The notes below the pieces were generated by a model that saw only the letters and a program-made list of their open reading frames with translations, was not told the origin of the DNA and did no database searches. 64,000 bases of DNA, taken from Polytrichum commune (Eukaryota; Streptophyta; Polytrichopsida; Polytrichales; Polytrichaceae). The position numbers and the translations under genes were made by a program. This document shows, one piece after another, positions 46,198 through 57,940 of this stretch. Where the stretch lies: NCBI GenBank assembly GCA_950295325.1, contig OX485805.1, forward strand, positions 9,920,501-9,984,500, in the 5' to 3' direction. Every line of letters starts with the position of its first letter. Within the stretch, counting starts at the first letter, position 1.

Positions 46198-47275
46198 TGG
46201 GAGTTTGGGTCGGCCGACCTAAACCCTGTGGCACCAGGGATTGAGGGCCATCCCCACCTTGCCCGTGGGATAGGGTCGGGTTCCGGTCGACCGACTCAAA
46301 CCTTGTACAATGATGGGTTGAGGGCCATTTAGAATTCCATCACACTGTGGGGAAAACTTTGGGTCGACCGACCCAATCCTTGTCATGGTCAACTACAACC
46401 GCCGAAACTGGGGAAGGGGTTTGGGTCGACCGACCCAAACTTTCACAGGGTAAACCCACCCACACTCAGAAGGGGTTTGGGTCGGTCGACCCAAACTTTC
46501 ACAGGGTAAGTCCACCCACACCGGGAAAGGGTTTGGGTCGGTCGACCCAAACTTTCGCAGTGTAAATCCACCCACACTGGGATGAGGTTTGGGTCGCTCG
46601 ACCCAAACATTACATATGATGGGATAAGGTTCCTACTCTGTCCGTCCAAACCTTCTGAGTACCTTGGGTAAGGGCCATTAACAATTCGTTCACGATGTGC
46701 GAAAAAGTTTGGGTCGACCGACCCAAACCTTCTAAAAGGTTTTACGATAAACGCCCACAGTGGGGTAGGGGTTTGGGTCGACCGACCCAAACCTCACAAG
46801 GGTCAGAGTAGACCCCCCCCCAACACTAGTGAAGGGGTTTGGGTCGACCGACCCAAACCTCACAAGGGTCAGAGTAGACCCCCCCCCCAACACTAGTGAA
46901 GGGGTTTGGGTCGACCGACCCAAACCTCACAAGGGTCAGAGTAGACCCCCCCCCAACACTAGTGAAGGGGTTTGGGTCGACCGACCCAAACCTCACAAGG
47001 GTCAGAGTAGACCCCCCCCCCAACACTAGTGAAGGGGTTTGGGTCGACCGACCCAAACCTCACAAGGGTCAGAGTAGACCCCCCCCCCAACACTAGTGAA
47101 GGGGTTTGGGTCGACCGACCCAAACCTCACAAGGATCAGAGTAGACCCCCCCCCCCAACACTAGTGAAGGGGTTTGGGTCGACCGACCCAAACCTCACAA
47201 GGGTGAGACTAGAACCCGCCCACACTACTAGAGGGGTTTGGGTCGACCGACCCAAACCTCACAAGGGTCAGACTG
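46198..47275. repeat. P1 palindrome array, partly a 67-bp tandem repeat
   Basis: 46,198-46,745 holds about eight diverged P1 units. 46,770-47,275 holds about eight tandem copies of a 66-67-bp unit: one P1 palindrome (spacer AC), ctcacaagggtcagagtaga, a C run that varies from 7 to 10, and aacactagtgaagggg. Frames through it read FGSTDPN on both strands. A cut-off palindrome half lies at 47,293. Confidence 0.93.
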
Positions 47276-49809
47276 GAACCCGCCAACACTAGTGTCGACC
47301 GACGTATAATACAGCGTATAATGCGGCGTATAATGCAGCGGATATTGAGAGGTGTGTGGAATTTCAGCTCATTGCAAAGTTCACTGCGCACTTGCATGCT
47401 GTGGATAGGTCCTCATGAACAGCAGCGTGAACGAACCTCGAAGTACAGCTCCGACTAAGAGTTCTCTCTACGAATTCAGGAGTGGGAGAAGAGCAAAAAG
47501 AAACCAACTTTTGGGGGGTGCGCCCCTTTATACTATCCACCTCCACTTGCCCGACTTCCTCATTGGATGCCTTTCCCGCCTTGTTATTTCAAACCTCCTG
47601 ACAGAATTCCCCGTTTTCTGTTTATTGTAGAAAATGTGCATCTTTCAATGCCCCTCTCATACCCCAGCCGTCATATGATTTAGTCTATGATATTTAATTT
47701 TTTTTTGGTTTTGTGTGTATATGACATACGACATTGGGAGGAAGGGTGGCGGCCACATTAATTTTTTCAAGTGTCACAACGGTATATTTTAACCAATATG
47801 TATACCCAACCACAACTCCATTCAATGCTTTCAAGTGCAAACCTATTTCGGTGGGGTTGGGGCCATTTGGAGGCTGCAATTATGAGAGAGTTTCCAAGGC
47901 TTGAGGCCATTGTCATGATGAATAAAATTATTTATTTGTCTCCCCTAAACCCTAAACCCTAGAACATTGCTCTATTATCTCGCATGGAAGTGTGGCAATG
48001 ATAAACGTATGTAACACTATATTCGTTAAATTCAGACTTTCTCTAGTCTCAAATTAATATATGGATCAAACAAAAACTTCTACAATGTCACCCTAATGCA
48101 TCATATACATATTAAATGATGATATTGATTTACTTTAATTCAAACATTACGGTATGGCATTAACCAATATGTAGACAAAAGAAGTCTAAACATTGTGTAA
48201 CGCCTTATGGTAAGAGTCACTAAATACAATAGTTAAAGTGGTTATGAAGATCCTCGCAAGGGGAATTATTAATTTTGAAATCAAATTATGTCATGACAAA
48301 GTTCATTTATTGTTCCAAATCTGAATTTGCAACAATGCAAGTGACAAGAGCTTTTATATATAATATGTTGTCATCCCTAAACCCTAAACCCTACAATATT
48401 GTCCTCTTCTCTCGCATGCAAGTGTGGCAATGACGAATGTATGTGGACGTCGATAAAGGGATACTAACTACCAATGTCGCTTTTTAGTTCAATATTTCCA
48501 TGCTAATTGAATCCATCCTCAAGTTCACTTCAAGCTTACTAATGTGTGTGAACAAAACATCCAAAGTTGAACCCTAAACCCTTATAACATCCACAACATG
48601 AAATTATACGTATTGACTAAACCATACACCAATTAGTATATCATGTTTAGACGTTCCAAATAACATATTCACATGATCAAGATTGTGGTCACTATAACCT
48701 TCCTATTAGATTCTTCTTAATATATAAACAACATTTCTTATATCTTTCTCCATTATCTAATATACGTGGAGGGAACAATGAACAACAACACGATTGCTTG
48801 CATGGCTTCATTTGATGTTGTGCTTAACCGATTTACGTTTATATCACATTCCATATATTAAATACATCACGAACCATAGTTTATTGGCGACTATGTGATT
48901 CATCAAAGGGAGCAAAACATCCAAAGTTAGACCCCTAAGTCCTAATAACATCCACAACATGAAATGCTATTTGAATAAACACAAGACCAATTAGTATATC
49001 ACGTTTAAACGTCCCAAATAACAACTTAACATACTCAACATCATCTTTACTATAACCTTCCTATAAGACTCTTCTCACCAGTAAGTCAATGTTGTACGTT
49101 AATATTGGATAGATTAATATGTTATAACCATGACTCCTAAACCCTAAACCCTAAACCCTAAACCCCAAATCTTGTAGTTGTTCAGTGCTACCTCCATATA
49201 CAAACAACATCAAGTTTGTCTTGCGCCATTATCTAATATACTTGGAGCGAACCTTCAATAACAACATGATTGCTTGAAGGGCTTCATATGATGTTGTGGT
49301 TCTCCGATTTGCTTTTATATCACATTCCAAATACATATATCACGATCCATGGTTTATTGGCGACTATGTGATTCATCAAAGTGAATATCTAGGGGATACC
49401 CTATAAAACTTGAGCATGTTAGCATTTTGAAATAAAGATCATGCAATTCCAAACCCTCACAATATGCACTTGGGGAAGGTATTCATTTAGGCTCCACATT
49501 CAAATATCCTCAATTTCCGAATTTCATGTTGGGGGGTGGGGATTGTCTTTTTTATTCATTGCATATTGTGTGAGTTGTTGGCATCAATGGTAAAGTCTAT
49601 TGTATTTGGCACGTAATTGTATTTTTTTTATAACGTGCTCAAACAAACGAGAAACCAATGACTTCAACTTGTTTGGAAAATTTAGTTAATGGTGTCATGT
49701 AAGTAGGAATTAAGTATTAGTGTTAGCATAAAGTTGCGTTGTAAAGATGTATTAGTTGTATAAATGGTTTAGTTTTTTAGAATACCTCATTTGATGTATA
49801 CCTTAGGCT
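47276..49809. other. AT-rich spacer with telomere-like motifs and a second 63-bp repeat copy
   Basis: No supported gene. 47,302-47,335 has a tandem gtataatgcggc-like repeat. A minus-strand TATAAA-like string lies near 47,530. AAACCCT motifs occur at 47,943-47,962, 48,374-48,393 and 49,136-49,166 (about four units). 48,005-48,078 is the second copy of the hairpin repeat at 26,250. A diverged internal duplication links 48,540-48,900 with 48,905-49,370 (aacaaaacatccaaagtt/agcaaaacatccaaagtt; gattcatcaaag twice). Confidence 0.55.
49136..49166. repeat. Interstitial telomere-type repeat (AAACCCT)
   Basis: Four consecutive plant-type telomere units. They are short, so this is an internal site and not a chromosome end. 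Confidence 0.85.
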
Positions 49810-51639
49810 TGTGAGGCCAAACCCCCCACCCTTAAGCGTCCGTAGTCCGAGTAGTGGGTTTGGGCTCACATTCCTCCGCGGTATTGGATTTGGACTTGGA
49901 TGAGTCCATGGTGCAATGTTCACCCTTCAAGTGGTCTTGGATTTAACTTTGGTCTTTGCTTCCTTTGTCTTGCCATCGCGAGAGTGCTCCACATTCTCCA
50001 TTAAGTTGTGCACGTGGTTTATTTTTAAAGAGAGGATGCAAGTGTTAAAAAAAACACTATTCTCTATAGTCAATCTCAAATACATTTACTTGTGAAAGCC
50101 ACACATAACACTAACTAGCATAATGTAACTAACTACTTGTCTATGAGCTAATTAGGTAGGCTATCTACTAAGCTCCTTCATGAACCCATCTCTTTACTTT
50201 CTAATTACATAAACCTAGCTCCTTCATAAACCCAGCTCCTTCATAAACCCAGCTTCTTAGCTTCTAACTAAACAAACCCAGCTCCTTCATAAACCCAGCT
50301 CCTTCATGAACCCAGCTCCTTAGCTTCTAACTAAACAAACCCAGGTCCTTCATAAACCCAGCTCTTTACTTTCTAACTAAACAAACCCAGCTCCTTCATA
50401 AACCCAGCTCCTTCATGAACCCACAACTTTGTAGTTGTAATCCCCAACTACCTCACTAATTATTCAAGCCCTTAACTAATCTTCCTACCTAATTTCCCTA
50501 ATTCTACTAACAACCCCTTTCTAATCACGCAATTCTTCTCTAATCTTAAAATCCTAAAATCCTAGAGAGGAGAGGGGGAGAGAGAATTTCCTAACTTCAC
50601 TAAGACTAACTAATCCACACAAGTATATTTTTGCACTCATCACAACATCAAGTGCTCAACTCTTAAACATGGAACTTGCAACCACGTGTATTCAAAACAT
50701 GAACTTTAAGTACCACAAATTGGAATCATGAATTAACTTTAAAATCCTTCACGTCAACACTAATTCTACCAAGAGGTCAAGCCCTCTTCAAGGCTAACAA
50801 GCCTTGGCTCTCAAACTAAAAACTAAGCACACACATGTGCTCCAATATGGCTTCCCACACCCACACTTATAACTCGTGGGGTGCCTTGGAGCACAAAGGA
50901 AAGAGAGGATGAGTGAGGGAAGAATGAGGGATTATATAGTAAGCTTGAGGGGGTGAGCACCCTCAAGGCTTACGATAAGCCCTTGAGATTTCCTCCTACT
51001 TAGTAGGCGCCAATCCTATCTTCTAAGCCTTCCTCCTTCAAATGATCAACAAGGATCCTAATTCGAACATTTAACTAGCCTTGGCTTTCTACCTACCACA
51101 CTTTACCAAACTTGGGATGCTTCAACCCAAACTTAGCCTCCTTCGCTTTCCGCCGCCATAACTTTCTCCCCTTACTTTCCCAAATCGTCGCTCACCACTT
51201 AATTCAAACCACGATGCTTAACTTGTGATTTGATTGGTGCTTTGAGAATTTGCTTATCCTCCACCTTGCATTCTTCCTTGGGCCTTCCCCATTAAGTGGC
51301 CATGATGAGGTGGTCCACTTGTGCGCTCCATGTGATCCTCCATTCATCCCAATTCGAATGCACTTGCCTCTTGAGTCACTTTGGTTGTCTCCATCCATTT
51401 GTACTAGCCTACTCACTAACTACTCAATCCAAGTTCTCCTTACCTATCCTCATTCACTCAAATCCTTCCGAAGGTAAAAACACAATAACAACTCACATCC
51501 TAGCCTCTTACAACATGGTACTTCTAAGACTAACATTTCACTTTTTTTATATTTTTGTGAAGTAACATGCTACTTCAAAGTGCATCAACTAACGTTTCAA
51601 GGGTCTAAGACTAAATATGGGCACCCTTTTGGACTCACA
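49810..51639 (-). repeat. 3' LTR of the gypsy element
   Basis: 1830 bp. 50,215-50,430 is a minisatellite of cccagctccttcataaa units. On minus, a TATA-like CTATATAA lies at about 50,932-50,939. The spacer between the LTR and the stop codon of gag-pol is only about 60 bp and shows no clear polypurine tract on minus. Confidence 0.9.
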
Positions 51640-51700
51640 TAATTGGCGACCATCGGGGGATGAATCCAAACATCTCTTGCTCCAAGGGTAAGTTGCCTAG

Positions 51701-54700
51701 TCAAGCTCGGTACTCCTTACATCTACTTCCCGATGTACGGGTAGGAAAGAGCTCACCATTCAACGTTTCCAATTGAATTGAATTATTAGGAAAGACCTCA
51801 TAGACAAGGTAAGGTCCTAACCATACCGCATTGAATTTCGCCGGAAATTCAAGCTTTCGTGCGTCTTGAATCATGACCATCATTCCCGGTGTTAGGGCCC
51901 TTCTCTTATGTCGTTTGTCGAAAGTAATCTTTCTCCTTCTTTGGATTGCCTCAATATGTTGAGCCGCCATTCTCCTCCCTTCGTCAAGTGCTTCCAAATC
52001 GGTTAGTCGATTTCGTAAGGATTGACTTTCGGTAAGTCTCGTACTCACGGCCACCCTAAGTGACTCGACTTCATATTCGATTGGTAGTGTCGCTTCAAGA
52101 CCATAGACTAAGGAAAATGGTGTAGCACGTGTAGTTACCTTATAGGTTGTACGGTATGCCCAAAGTGCCGCCGTTAGTTTCGTATCCCAATCCCGCTTCG
52201 AGTCTATAACCGTCTTGCGTAGTATACTCACCAAAATTCCGTTAACCCTTTCCGTTTGTCCATTGGTTTGTGGGTGGTAGGGAGTAGTCTTCCGGTGATC
52301 AATTTTAAATTTCTCTGTCATCTCTCGAATCAAGTCATTCAAAAAGTGAGTACCCCTATCGCTTACTAGGATCTTCGGCACCCCGAACCGCGAAATTATG
52401 TTTTCGTACATAAATGTTGCCGCGTGTTCCGCCGTGTCGGTCTTCACCGCTTTGGCTTCCGCCCACTTGGTGAGGTACTCGGTTGCCACCACAATATATT
52501 TCATTCCTTTTGAAGATTGGGGATGGACCTCACCCACATAGTCGATGCCCCATTTTTCGAAAGGAATTAAGGGTAATGATACATGTAAAGGCATCTCCAT
52601 TCTAAGGTCGTTTCGGGCATACCGTTGGCAAGCGTCGCATTTCCTTACATAGTCATGGGCGTCCTTAAATAGTGTAGGCCAAAAGTAGCCCGCTCTAAGT
52701 ATTTTTTGCCCGGTGAGTTGACCCGAGAAGTGACCGCCGCAAGCGCTATCGTGGCAAGCGATTAAAATCGCTTCAACCTCCGTTTTTGACACGCATCGTC
52801 GTAAAATACCATCGGACCCCCTTCTAAACAACCTATGGCCCACTACAACAAATTGCCTACTATTTACCCTCACCTTCCTTCTCTCTTCTTTTGTCCACTC
52901 TTTGGGCAACTTGTGGGTTGTTAGAAATTCCACTATGCCCGCATACCACTCCGGTGTAGAAGTGACCACAAAGAGGCTATCATCTACTAACATATCATTT
53001 ACCGGATTTTTTCCTATCTCCTCCGACAACCTAGACAAGTGGTCCGCTTGTAAATGCATACGACCCGGTTTATATTCCACCGTGTAGTCGAATTCTTCTA
53101 ATAACAAAACCCACCTAGCTAACCTACCACTTAACTCCGCCTTGTTAATTAGATACTTGATAGCCATGTGGTCAACAAAAAATACAACCGGGTTGCACAT
53201 GAGGTAATGCCTAAACTTTTTAACGGAAAACACCATGGCTAGGCACTCCCTGTCCGTTGTAGAGTAGTTTCTTTCGGCGGGGGTCAATTGCTTACTCGCA
53301 TAAGCTATAGGTTGATCCTTCTCTTTTTCTCCCGTTGCTTGACAAAGCGCACTCCCTATTGCCACATTACTAGCATCACAATAGACGTGAAAAGGTTTAC
53401 CCCAATTGGGTGGTATCAACACCGGATAGGTGCTCAACCTATCCCGCAATTCCTCAAAGGCTTTTTGACAAGCATCCGTCCACTCGAATTTGACATCCTT
53501 TTTGAGCAAATGGGTAATGGGCACCGCTATCTTTGAAAAATTAGGAATAAGTTCCCGGTACCATCCCACATGTCCTAACAACTTAGAGATCCCCTTGGAA
53601 TTGGTTGGAGTTGCCAAGTCGCTTATGGCCGCAATCTTATCCGGATCGGGTTCTCTACCTTTCTCACTAACAACATAACCCAACAACACTCCCTTATTCA
53701 CTCCCAAAAATGTCTTATCCGGGTTCAATGCTAACCTCATCTTCCTACACCTAACCAATGCCTCCCTAACACAATGTAGGTGATCATTCACATTACTTTG
53801 TGTGCTAAAATCGTCCACAAAGACGGTCATGGATTTGAACAACAAGTCGGTGAAGATATACATTACTAATCGTTGGAAAGTAGCCGGGGCATTACATAAC
53901 CCAAATGGCATCACTACCCACACAAAAGTACCCCAAGGTGTAGTAAAAGCCGTTTTATGGATATCTTGGAGGGCTATGGAAATTTGATTATAACCCGCAT
54001 ACCCATCCATAAAGGTATATCGCGAATGACCTCCAACCTCCTCAAGCAACAAGGTGATAAAAGGTAAGGGGAAGTGATCCTTTTGTGTGCACGAATTCAA
54101 TTTCCTATAGTCGACACAAACCCTTAATTTCCCATTTTTTTTCTTTACTAAGACCATAGGAGAAACCCAATCCGTGATTTCCACCGGCTTGATAAACCCG
54201 GCCTTCAATAACCTTTCCAATTCCGCTTTCACCAACAATTGCAATTGAGGATTCATCCTCCTCTCCTTTTGTCTAATTGGCCTCGCCCCCGGAATTAAAG
54301 GAATCCGGTGCTCTACCATTTCCCTAGGAATTCCCTTAAGCTCATCGTAGGACCATGCAAAAGTATCACTAAACTCATCCACCAAATTGCTATACTCCCT
54401 AACCTCTTTCTCCCCCAATTTGGAGCCCATCTTCATTTGTCGGGTTTTTCCATTCTTTAATTTCACATCCACGTACCGCCAATCCGCTTCCGACACATGT
54501 GCTTGTTCCTCTTTGTTCCGATACCAATCGGAAGGCACATTGGGGTAATCTTTCACATCTTGACCTACAACTATCCCCGTAGACGTGGTCTTGAAATGTA
54601 AAGGCTCCTCCAATTTCGATGACTCAATAATCACATCCTCCTCTTGAGTCCCATCTACATGAATTAAACTAACCTCACCCTCTTCCACGTCATCTACCCA

Positions 54701-57700
54701 AGGTGTTAACCCACCGCTAACCCACTCTTCCTCGGTGAGCACCTCACATGGCTCCAACAATGAGCCCTCTCCTAAACTAACACTAGGAAATTCACTCCCT
54801 AAGCCTACTTGGTGAAATGTAACCATTACATCAACCTCGGACTCGGGGTACTCCCTTAGCCATTGGGCATAATCCCCATTATCCCCATAATTGTAAAAAT
54901 TAGGACCTAGACTTCCCGAGCCCGAATCTATAACAACCCTTTGACCTTCGGGATGGACGACTCCCACCAATGCCTTGCCAATCTCATTCTCGTTTAAGTC
55001 ATCAATTTCCTTCTCCAATGGCAAATACATCTCCTTCTTCATCCATCCTTCTAATGAACCAATGGACACTATGACCCTATTACCCTCCGGACCATAAGTG
55101 ATGGATGGTTTAGGTCCACCCCAATTGACCATAGCATTCGCCATCCGCAACCAAGGCCTACCTAGCAAAATGGGGAAGGTGTCCTTGTTGGAGTGCATTC
55201 TAATGACATGGAAGGTGACCAAGTACTCCTCACCTCCCGTAGTCATTCTACAATCCTTGATCATCCCCAAAGGCGTAGTCGAACTTTGATTTGCCATATT
55301 TATGACCAAAGGTGAAGGCCCCGTGAGTCCAAGTCCCAATTTTTTCATAGTATCCTCCGGTAGTATATTTAGACTACTCCCTCCGTCGACTAGCACATTA
55401 GGAACCACCTTATCTACTATAACAACTTCTATTTCTATAGCTTTCACGTCTCTTCCACCTTGTGATTGGATCCTAGCGGCTATTTTAGCTTTCACCTTCC
55501 TCATCCTCTTGTGTACCGGCATTCCCTCCTTTAATGTTTTCCTTGCCGTGGGTGAAATTTCCAATAGTTGGCCGAAAGTAATATCCGCCTTGAGTGTACT
55601 AAGGTCCGCCCACAAGTCGTACCCGGTAGATCTTTCCACCTTAGAATTACCCACTACGTCGAATTCGTCTACGGGAACCCCCGGTCCTTCCCATTCACCC
55701 ACATCGCTATTATCCAAGTCATGTACCGCATTAGTCCTCTCCCTATCTTGTAAAATTATATTTTCCCTCTCCACATCCTTAGTAGCTCTTCTAGCTACCC
55801 TATCCAACTCGGAGAGATTAATCTCTTCATCCGAAGAGTAATTTCCTTGCTCTCCTATTCCTACCTCCAACGGGGCATCCCCTCTCCTAGCCCTAGTAGT
55901 TACCGCTAGTGCAGGTGCTTCTTCAACCACACCCTTACCCTTCACTAACTCATATGTAATAGCATTGGTGTGAGGAGGCCATTGACTTTGCTCCTCTCCA
56001 ATTCTCGTTGGGAGAGGAAGCATGTCATCACATGTGGCCTCCAACACTCCATCCATGAACCTAACATCTTGGGAGTTAGATGGTCCCGGATCCGTTGGAG
56101 GCGCTTGTCTCCCGTTACTACCATTAGGTGGAACTCCTTGTCTATTTTGTATTGGAATGTAACCGGTTGTAGTTTGCAAGCCCGCCGGTGGATGAAAAGT
56201 TTGCCTAGCATTACTATGGTCATAGTATAAGTTAGGTGGCCTAAGTTCATTGGCCGGTACTCCTTGTGGCCTAGCACCTCGCATATTATCCCTTGCTTGT
56301 TGTTGTGGATTAGCCACCGGGTAAGGGACATTAATTATTTTGTCCGGTTGGCGACACGTATCCGAGGGATGACTTCCTCCACAATTGCTACAATTAAACT
56401 CTTGACCTTCGGACCAACATTGTCCTTGAGCGTGCCACCTTCCACAAAAGGGATGAAATTCCTTCTTCTCTAAATTTTGGCCACCTTGCCCTCTAGGTTG
56501 TGGTCCTCTATTGCTTCCATTTCCATAGTGAGGTGGCGCTTGACCTCGTTGATTTTGTTGAGGTGGGTTACCGTTTCCTCTTTGGTCACGGTTTTGTCCA
56601 CTTCTACAAAATTGACGCGTGTGGCCCGGTTGGCCACATTGGACACACCATAATCCGGAAGAATGCCTACCCGACTCAACCGGGGGTGGAGGCCCCGGTT
56701 GTTGACTCCGGATCATTAATGACATTTGATCCGTGAGGCTTTGCATTTGTTTTATCATAGCCTCTTGGAATCCTAGTTGGCTAGCACCTAGTCTTCTCTC
56801 AACCTCCTCCAAGTGTGGATCCGTTCTAGGGGCCGGTAGTGCCAAAAGAGGTGCCGGTTCCCTAACCGCTAAAGGTCGGGGACCGGTGTCCACAATGGCA
56901 TATGGAATTTGGTTCTCATACTTAGCGGGTTCTACCGCTACCACCCTAGGGCGTATGGGGATGAATTGTGGGATCAATTCATCCTCCCTTCTCCATAGCC
57001 TTTCGTGATCTTTATCCAAGTTTTCAATATCTCTAGCCGCACGCTTGGCATCCGCCAAGGTCAAGGGATTCCTTTCTAGAACACCCCTAATAGTTCCGGA
57101 CTTAAAAAACCCTTGAATGAAAAATTGCTTTAGCGTGTCGTCGTTGAGCATGGTACCCACAAATCTAGTGCACACTAAATCAAACCTCCTAATGTAAGCC
57201 GAAATTTCTTCCTCCCTTCCTTGCTTCAATGACGACAATGCCCTTAATGCGGTACTTTGACCCACTTCCGGCCTAAATTCGTTAAGAAACTCCCTTTGTA
57301 ATTGTTCCCATCCCCTAAAATGTCCCTCGGCATGATCCCGATACCATTCATAGGCTTCCCCCTCTAGAGTGGTAGGAAACCACACTAACCAATAACCCGG
57401 GTCGGTTATGAGGAAGCTAGCCAACCGTTCGATATACCGTTCCATGTGCCGAGAGGGGTCCTCATCCTTGGTCCCATAAAATTTAGGGAGATGAGATGGC
57501 ATATCCATCGCCGCTAAATTTTGTGGAACCACAATTGGTAGGCCTCTTGGCCTAACCAATGGGTCTATTGGAGGTATAGGAGGTATGGGCGGAATTGGGG
57601 GTATGGGTGGTGGATCCATCCCCCGTTCCTCGGCCATGGTGACCGGTGAACTATTCAACAATCCCCTATCAACTTCTACCGGGAATTCTTCTCTAAGTGT

Positions 57701-57940
57701 GTAATTTTCCGAAGAAGTTTCACCACTCAATTTGGAGGGAGTGATCTCCTCTTCAAGTTGAGCTCCAAGTTCTAAGGTGTCTAGAATTGACCTAGTCCTA
57801 GGTTCGACGTTCAAACAACTCTCTATTCTAACATTATCTTGTTCTAATCTATCACTGATTTTAGAGGACCGCCTCTTTCGAGTAGATTTCTCTAGTCCTA
57901 CTATCAAACTTGGTTTTTGTGAGCGAGTCCTACCTTGCAT
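51701..57940 (-). CDS. Gag-Pol polyprotein of Ty3/gypsy retrotransposon (2079 aa)
   Basis: A single uninterrupted frame. Gag domain at residues 150-310 (LPKFYGTKDEDP ... ISAYIRRFDLVC); CCHC zinc knuckle 432-445 (CVQCGQPGHTRQFC) and a second Cys/His patch at about 498-529; aspartic protease 835-950 with active-site DGGSS at 852; reverse transcriptase 1240-1400 with catalytic FVDD at 1374-1377; RNase H 1515-1635 (HVYCDASNVAIGSAL); integrase with HHCC finger (H1730, H1737, C1768, C1771) and D1800, D1861, E1897, a D,D35E core. A GPY/F-like module (LGPYLVYEV) lies near 2041, with no chromodomain after it. The order protease-RT-RNaseH-integrase defines Ty3/gypsy; the lack of a chromodomain argues against chromoviruses. 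Gag and Pol are in one frame. All key residues are present, so it may be active. Confidence 0.97.
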   Translation of the reverse strand: MQGRTRSQKPSLIVGLEKSTRKRRSSKISDRLEQDNVRIESCLNVEPRTRSILDTLELGAQLEEEITPSKLSGETSSENYTLREEFPVEVDRGLLNSSPVTMAEERGMDPPPIPPIPPIPPIPPIDPLVRPRGLPIVVPQNLAAMDMPSHLPKFYGTKDEDPSRHMERYIERLASFLITDPGYWLVWFPTTLEGEAYEWYRDHAEGHFRGWEQLQREFLNEFRPEVGQSTALRALSSLKQGREEEISAYIRRFDLVCTRFVGTMLNDDTLKQFFIQGFFKSGTIRGVLERNPLTLADAKRAARDIENLDKDHERLWRREDELIPQFIPIRPRVVAVEPAKYENQIPYAIVDTGPRPLAVREPAPLLALPAPRTDPHLEEVERRLGASQLGFQEAMIKQMQSLTDQMSLMIRSQQPGPPPPVESGRHSSGLWCVQCGQPGHTRQFCRSGQNRDQRGNGNPPQQNQRGQAPPHYGNGSNRGPQPRGQGGQNLEKKEFHPFCGRWHAQGQCWSEGQEFNCSNCGGSHPSDTCRQPDKIINVPYPVANPQQQARDNMRGARPQGVPANELRPPNLYYDHSNARQTFHPPAGLQTTTGYIPIQNRQGVPPNGSNGRQAPPTDPGPSNSQDVRFMDGVLEATCDDMLPLPTRIGEEQSQWPPHTNAITYELVKGKGVVEEAPALAVTTRARRGDAPLEVGIGEQGNYSSDEEINLSELDRVARRATKDVERENIILQDRERTNAVHDLDNSDVGEWEGPGVPVDEFDVVGNSKVERSTGYDLWADLSTLKADITFGQLLEISPTARKTLKEGMPVHKRMRKVKAKIAARIQSQGGRDVKAIEIEVVIVDKVVPNVLVDGGSSLNILPEDTMKKLGLGLTGPSPLVINMANQSSTTPLGMIKDCRMTTGGEEYLVTFHVIRMHSNKDTFPILLGRPWLRMANAMVNWGGPKPSITYGPEGNRVIVSIGSLEGWMKKEMYLPLEKEIDDLNENEIGKALVGVVHPEGQRVVIDSGSGSLGPNFYNYGDNGDYAQWLREYPESEVDVMVTFHQVGLGSEFPSVSLGEGSLLEPCEVLTEEEWVSGGLTPWVDDVEEGEVSLIHVDGTQEEDVIIESSKLEEPLHFKTTSTGIVVGQDVKDYPNVPSDWYRNKEEQAHVSEADWRYVDVKLKNGKTRQMKMGSKLGEKEVREYSNLVDEFSDTFAWSYDELKGIPREMVEHRIPLIPGARPIRQKERRMNPQLQLLVKAELERLLKAGFIKPVEITDWVSPMVLVKKKNGKLRVCVDYRKLNSCTQKDHFPLPFITLLLEEVGGHSRYTFMDGYAGYNQISIALQDIHKTAFTTPWGTFVWVVMPFGLCNAPATFQRLVMYIFTDLLFKSMTVFVDDFSTQSNVNDHLHCVREALVRCRKMRLALNPDKTFLGVNKGVLLGYVVSEKGREPDPDKIAAISDLATPTNSKGISKLLGHVGWYRELIPNFSKIAVPITHLLKKDVKFEWTDACQKAFEELRDRLSTYPVLIPPNWGKPFHVYCDASNVAIGSALCQATGEKEKDQPIAYASKQLTPAERNYSTTDRECLAMVFSVKKFRHYLMCNPVVFFVDHMAIKYLINKAELSGRLARWVLLLEEFDYTVEYKPGRMHLQADHLSRLSEEIGKNPVNDMLVDDSLFVVTSTPEWYAGIVEFLTTHKLPKEWTKEERRKVRVNSRQFVVVGHRLFRRGSDGILRRCVSKTEVEAILIACHDSACGGHFSGQLTGQKILRAGYFWPTLFKDAHDYVRKCDACQRYARNDLRMEMPLHVSLPLIPFEKWGIDYVGEVHPQSSKGMKYIVVATEYLTKWAEAKAVKTDTAEHAATFMYENIISRFGVPKILVSDRGTHFLNDLIREMTEKFKIDHRKTTPYHPQTNGQTERVNGILVSILRKTVIDSKRDWDTKLTAALWAYRTTYKVTTRATPFSLVYGLEATLPIEYEVESLRVAVSTRLTESQSLRNRLTDLEALDEGRRMAAQHIEAIQRRRKITFDKRHKRRALTPGMMVMIQDARKLEFPAKFNAVWLGPYLVYEVFPNNSIQLETLNGELFPTRTSGSRCKEYRA

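Noticed and set aside
46347-47292. Many frames on both strands reading FGSTDPN
   Set aside because: A palindrome with this arm reads the same peptide on both strands. The frames are array artefacts here, unlike the in-frame exon cases in gene A.
49136-49166. Chromosome end
   Set aside because: Only about four AAACCCT units, flanked by unique sequence on both sides.
51204-51565. Small frames in the gypsy LTRs, identical at 59.9-60.3 kb
   Set aside because: Their identity reflects LTR duplication at insertion; they show no domain. They are useful only as evidence of a young element.
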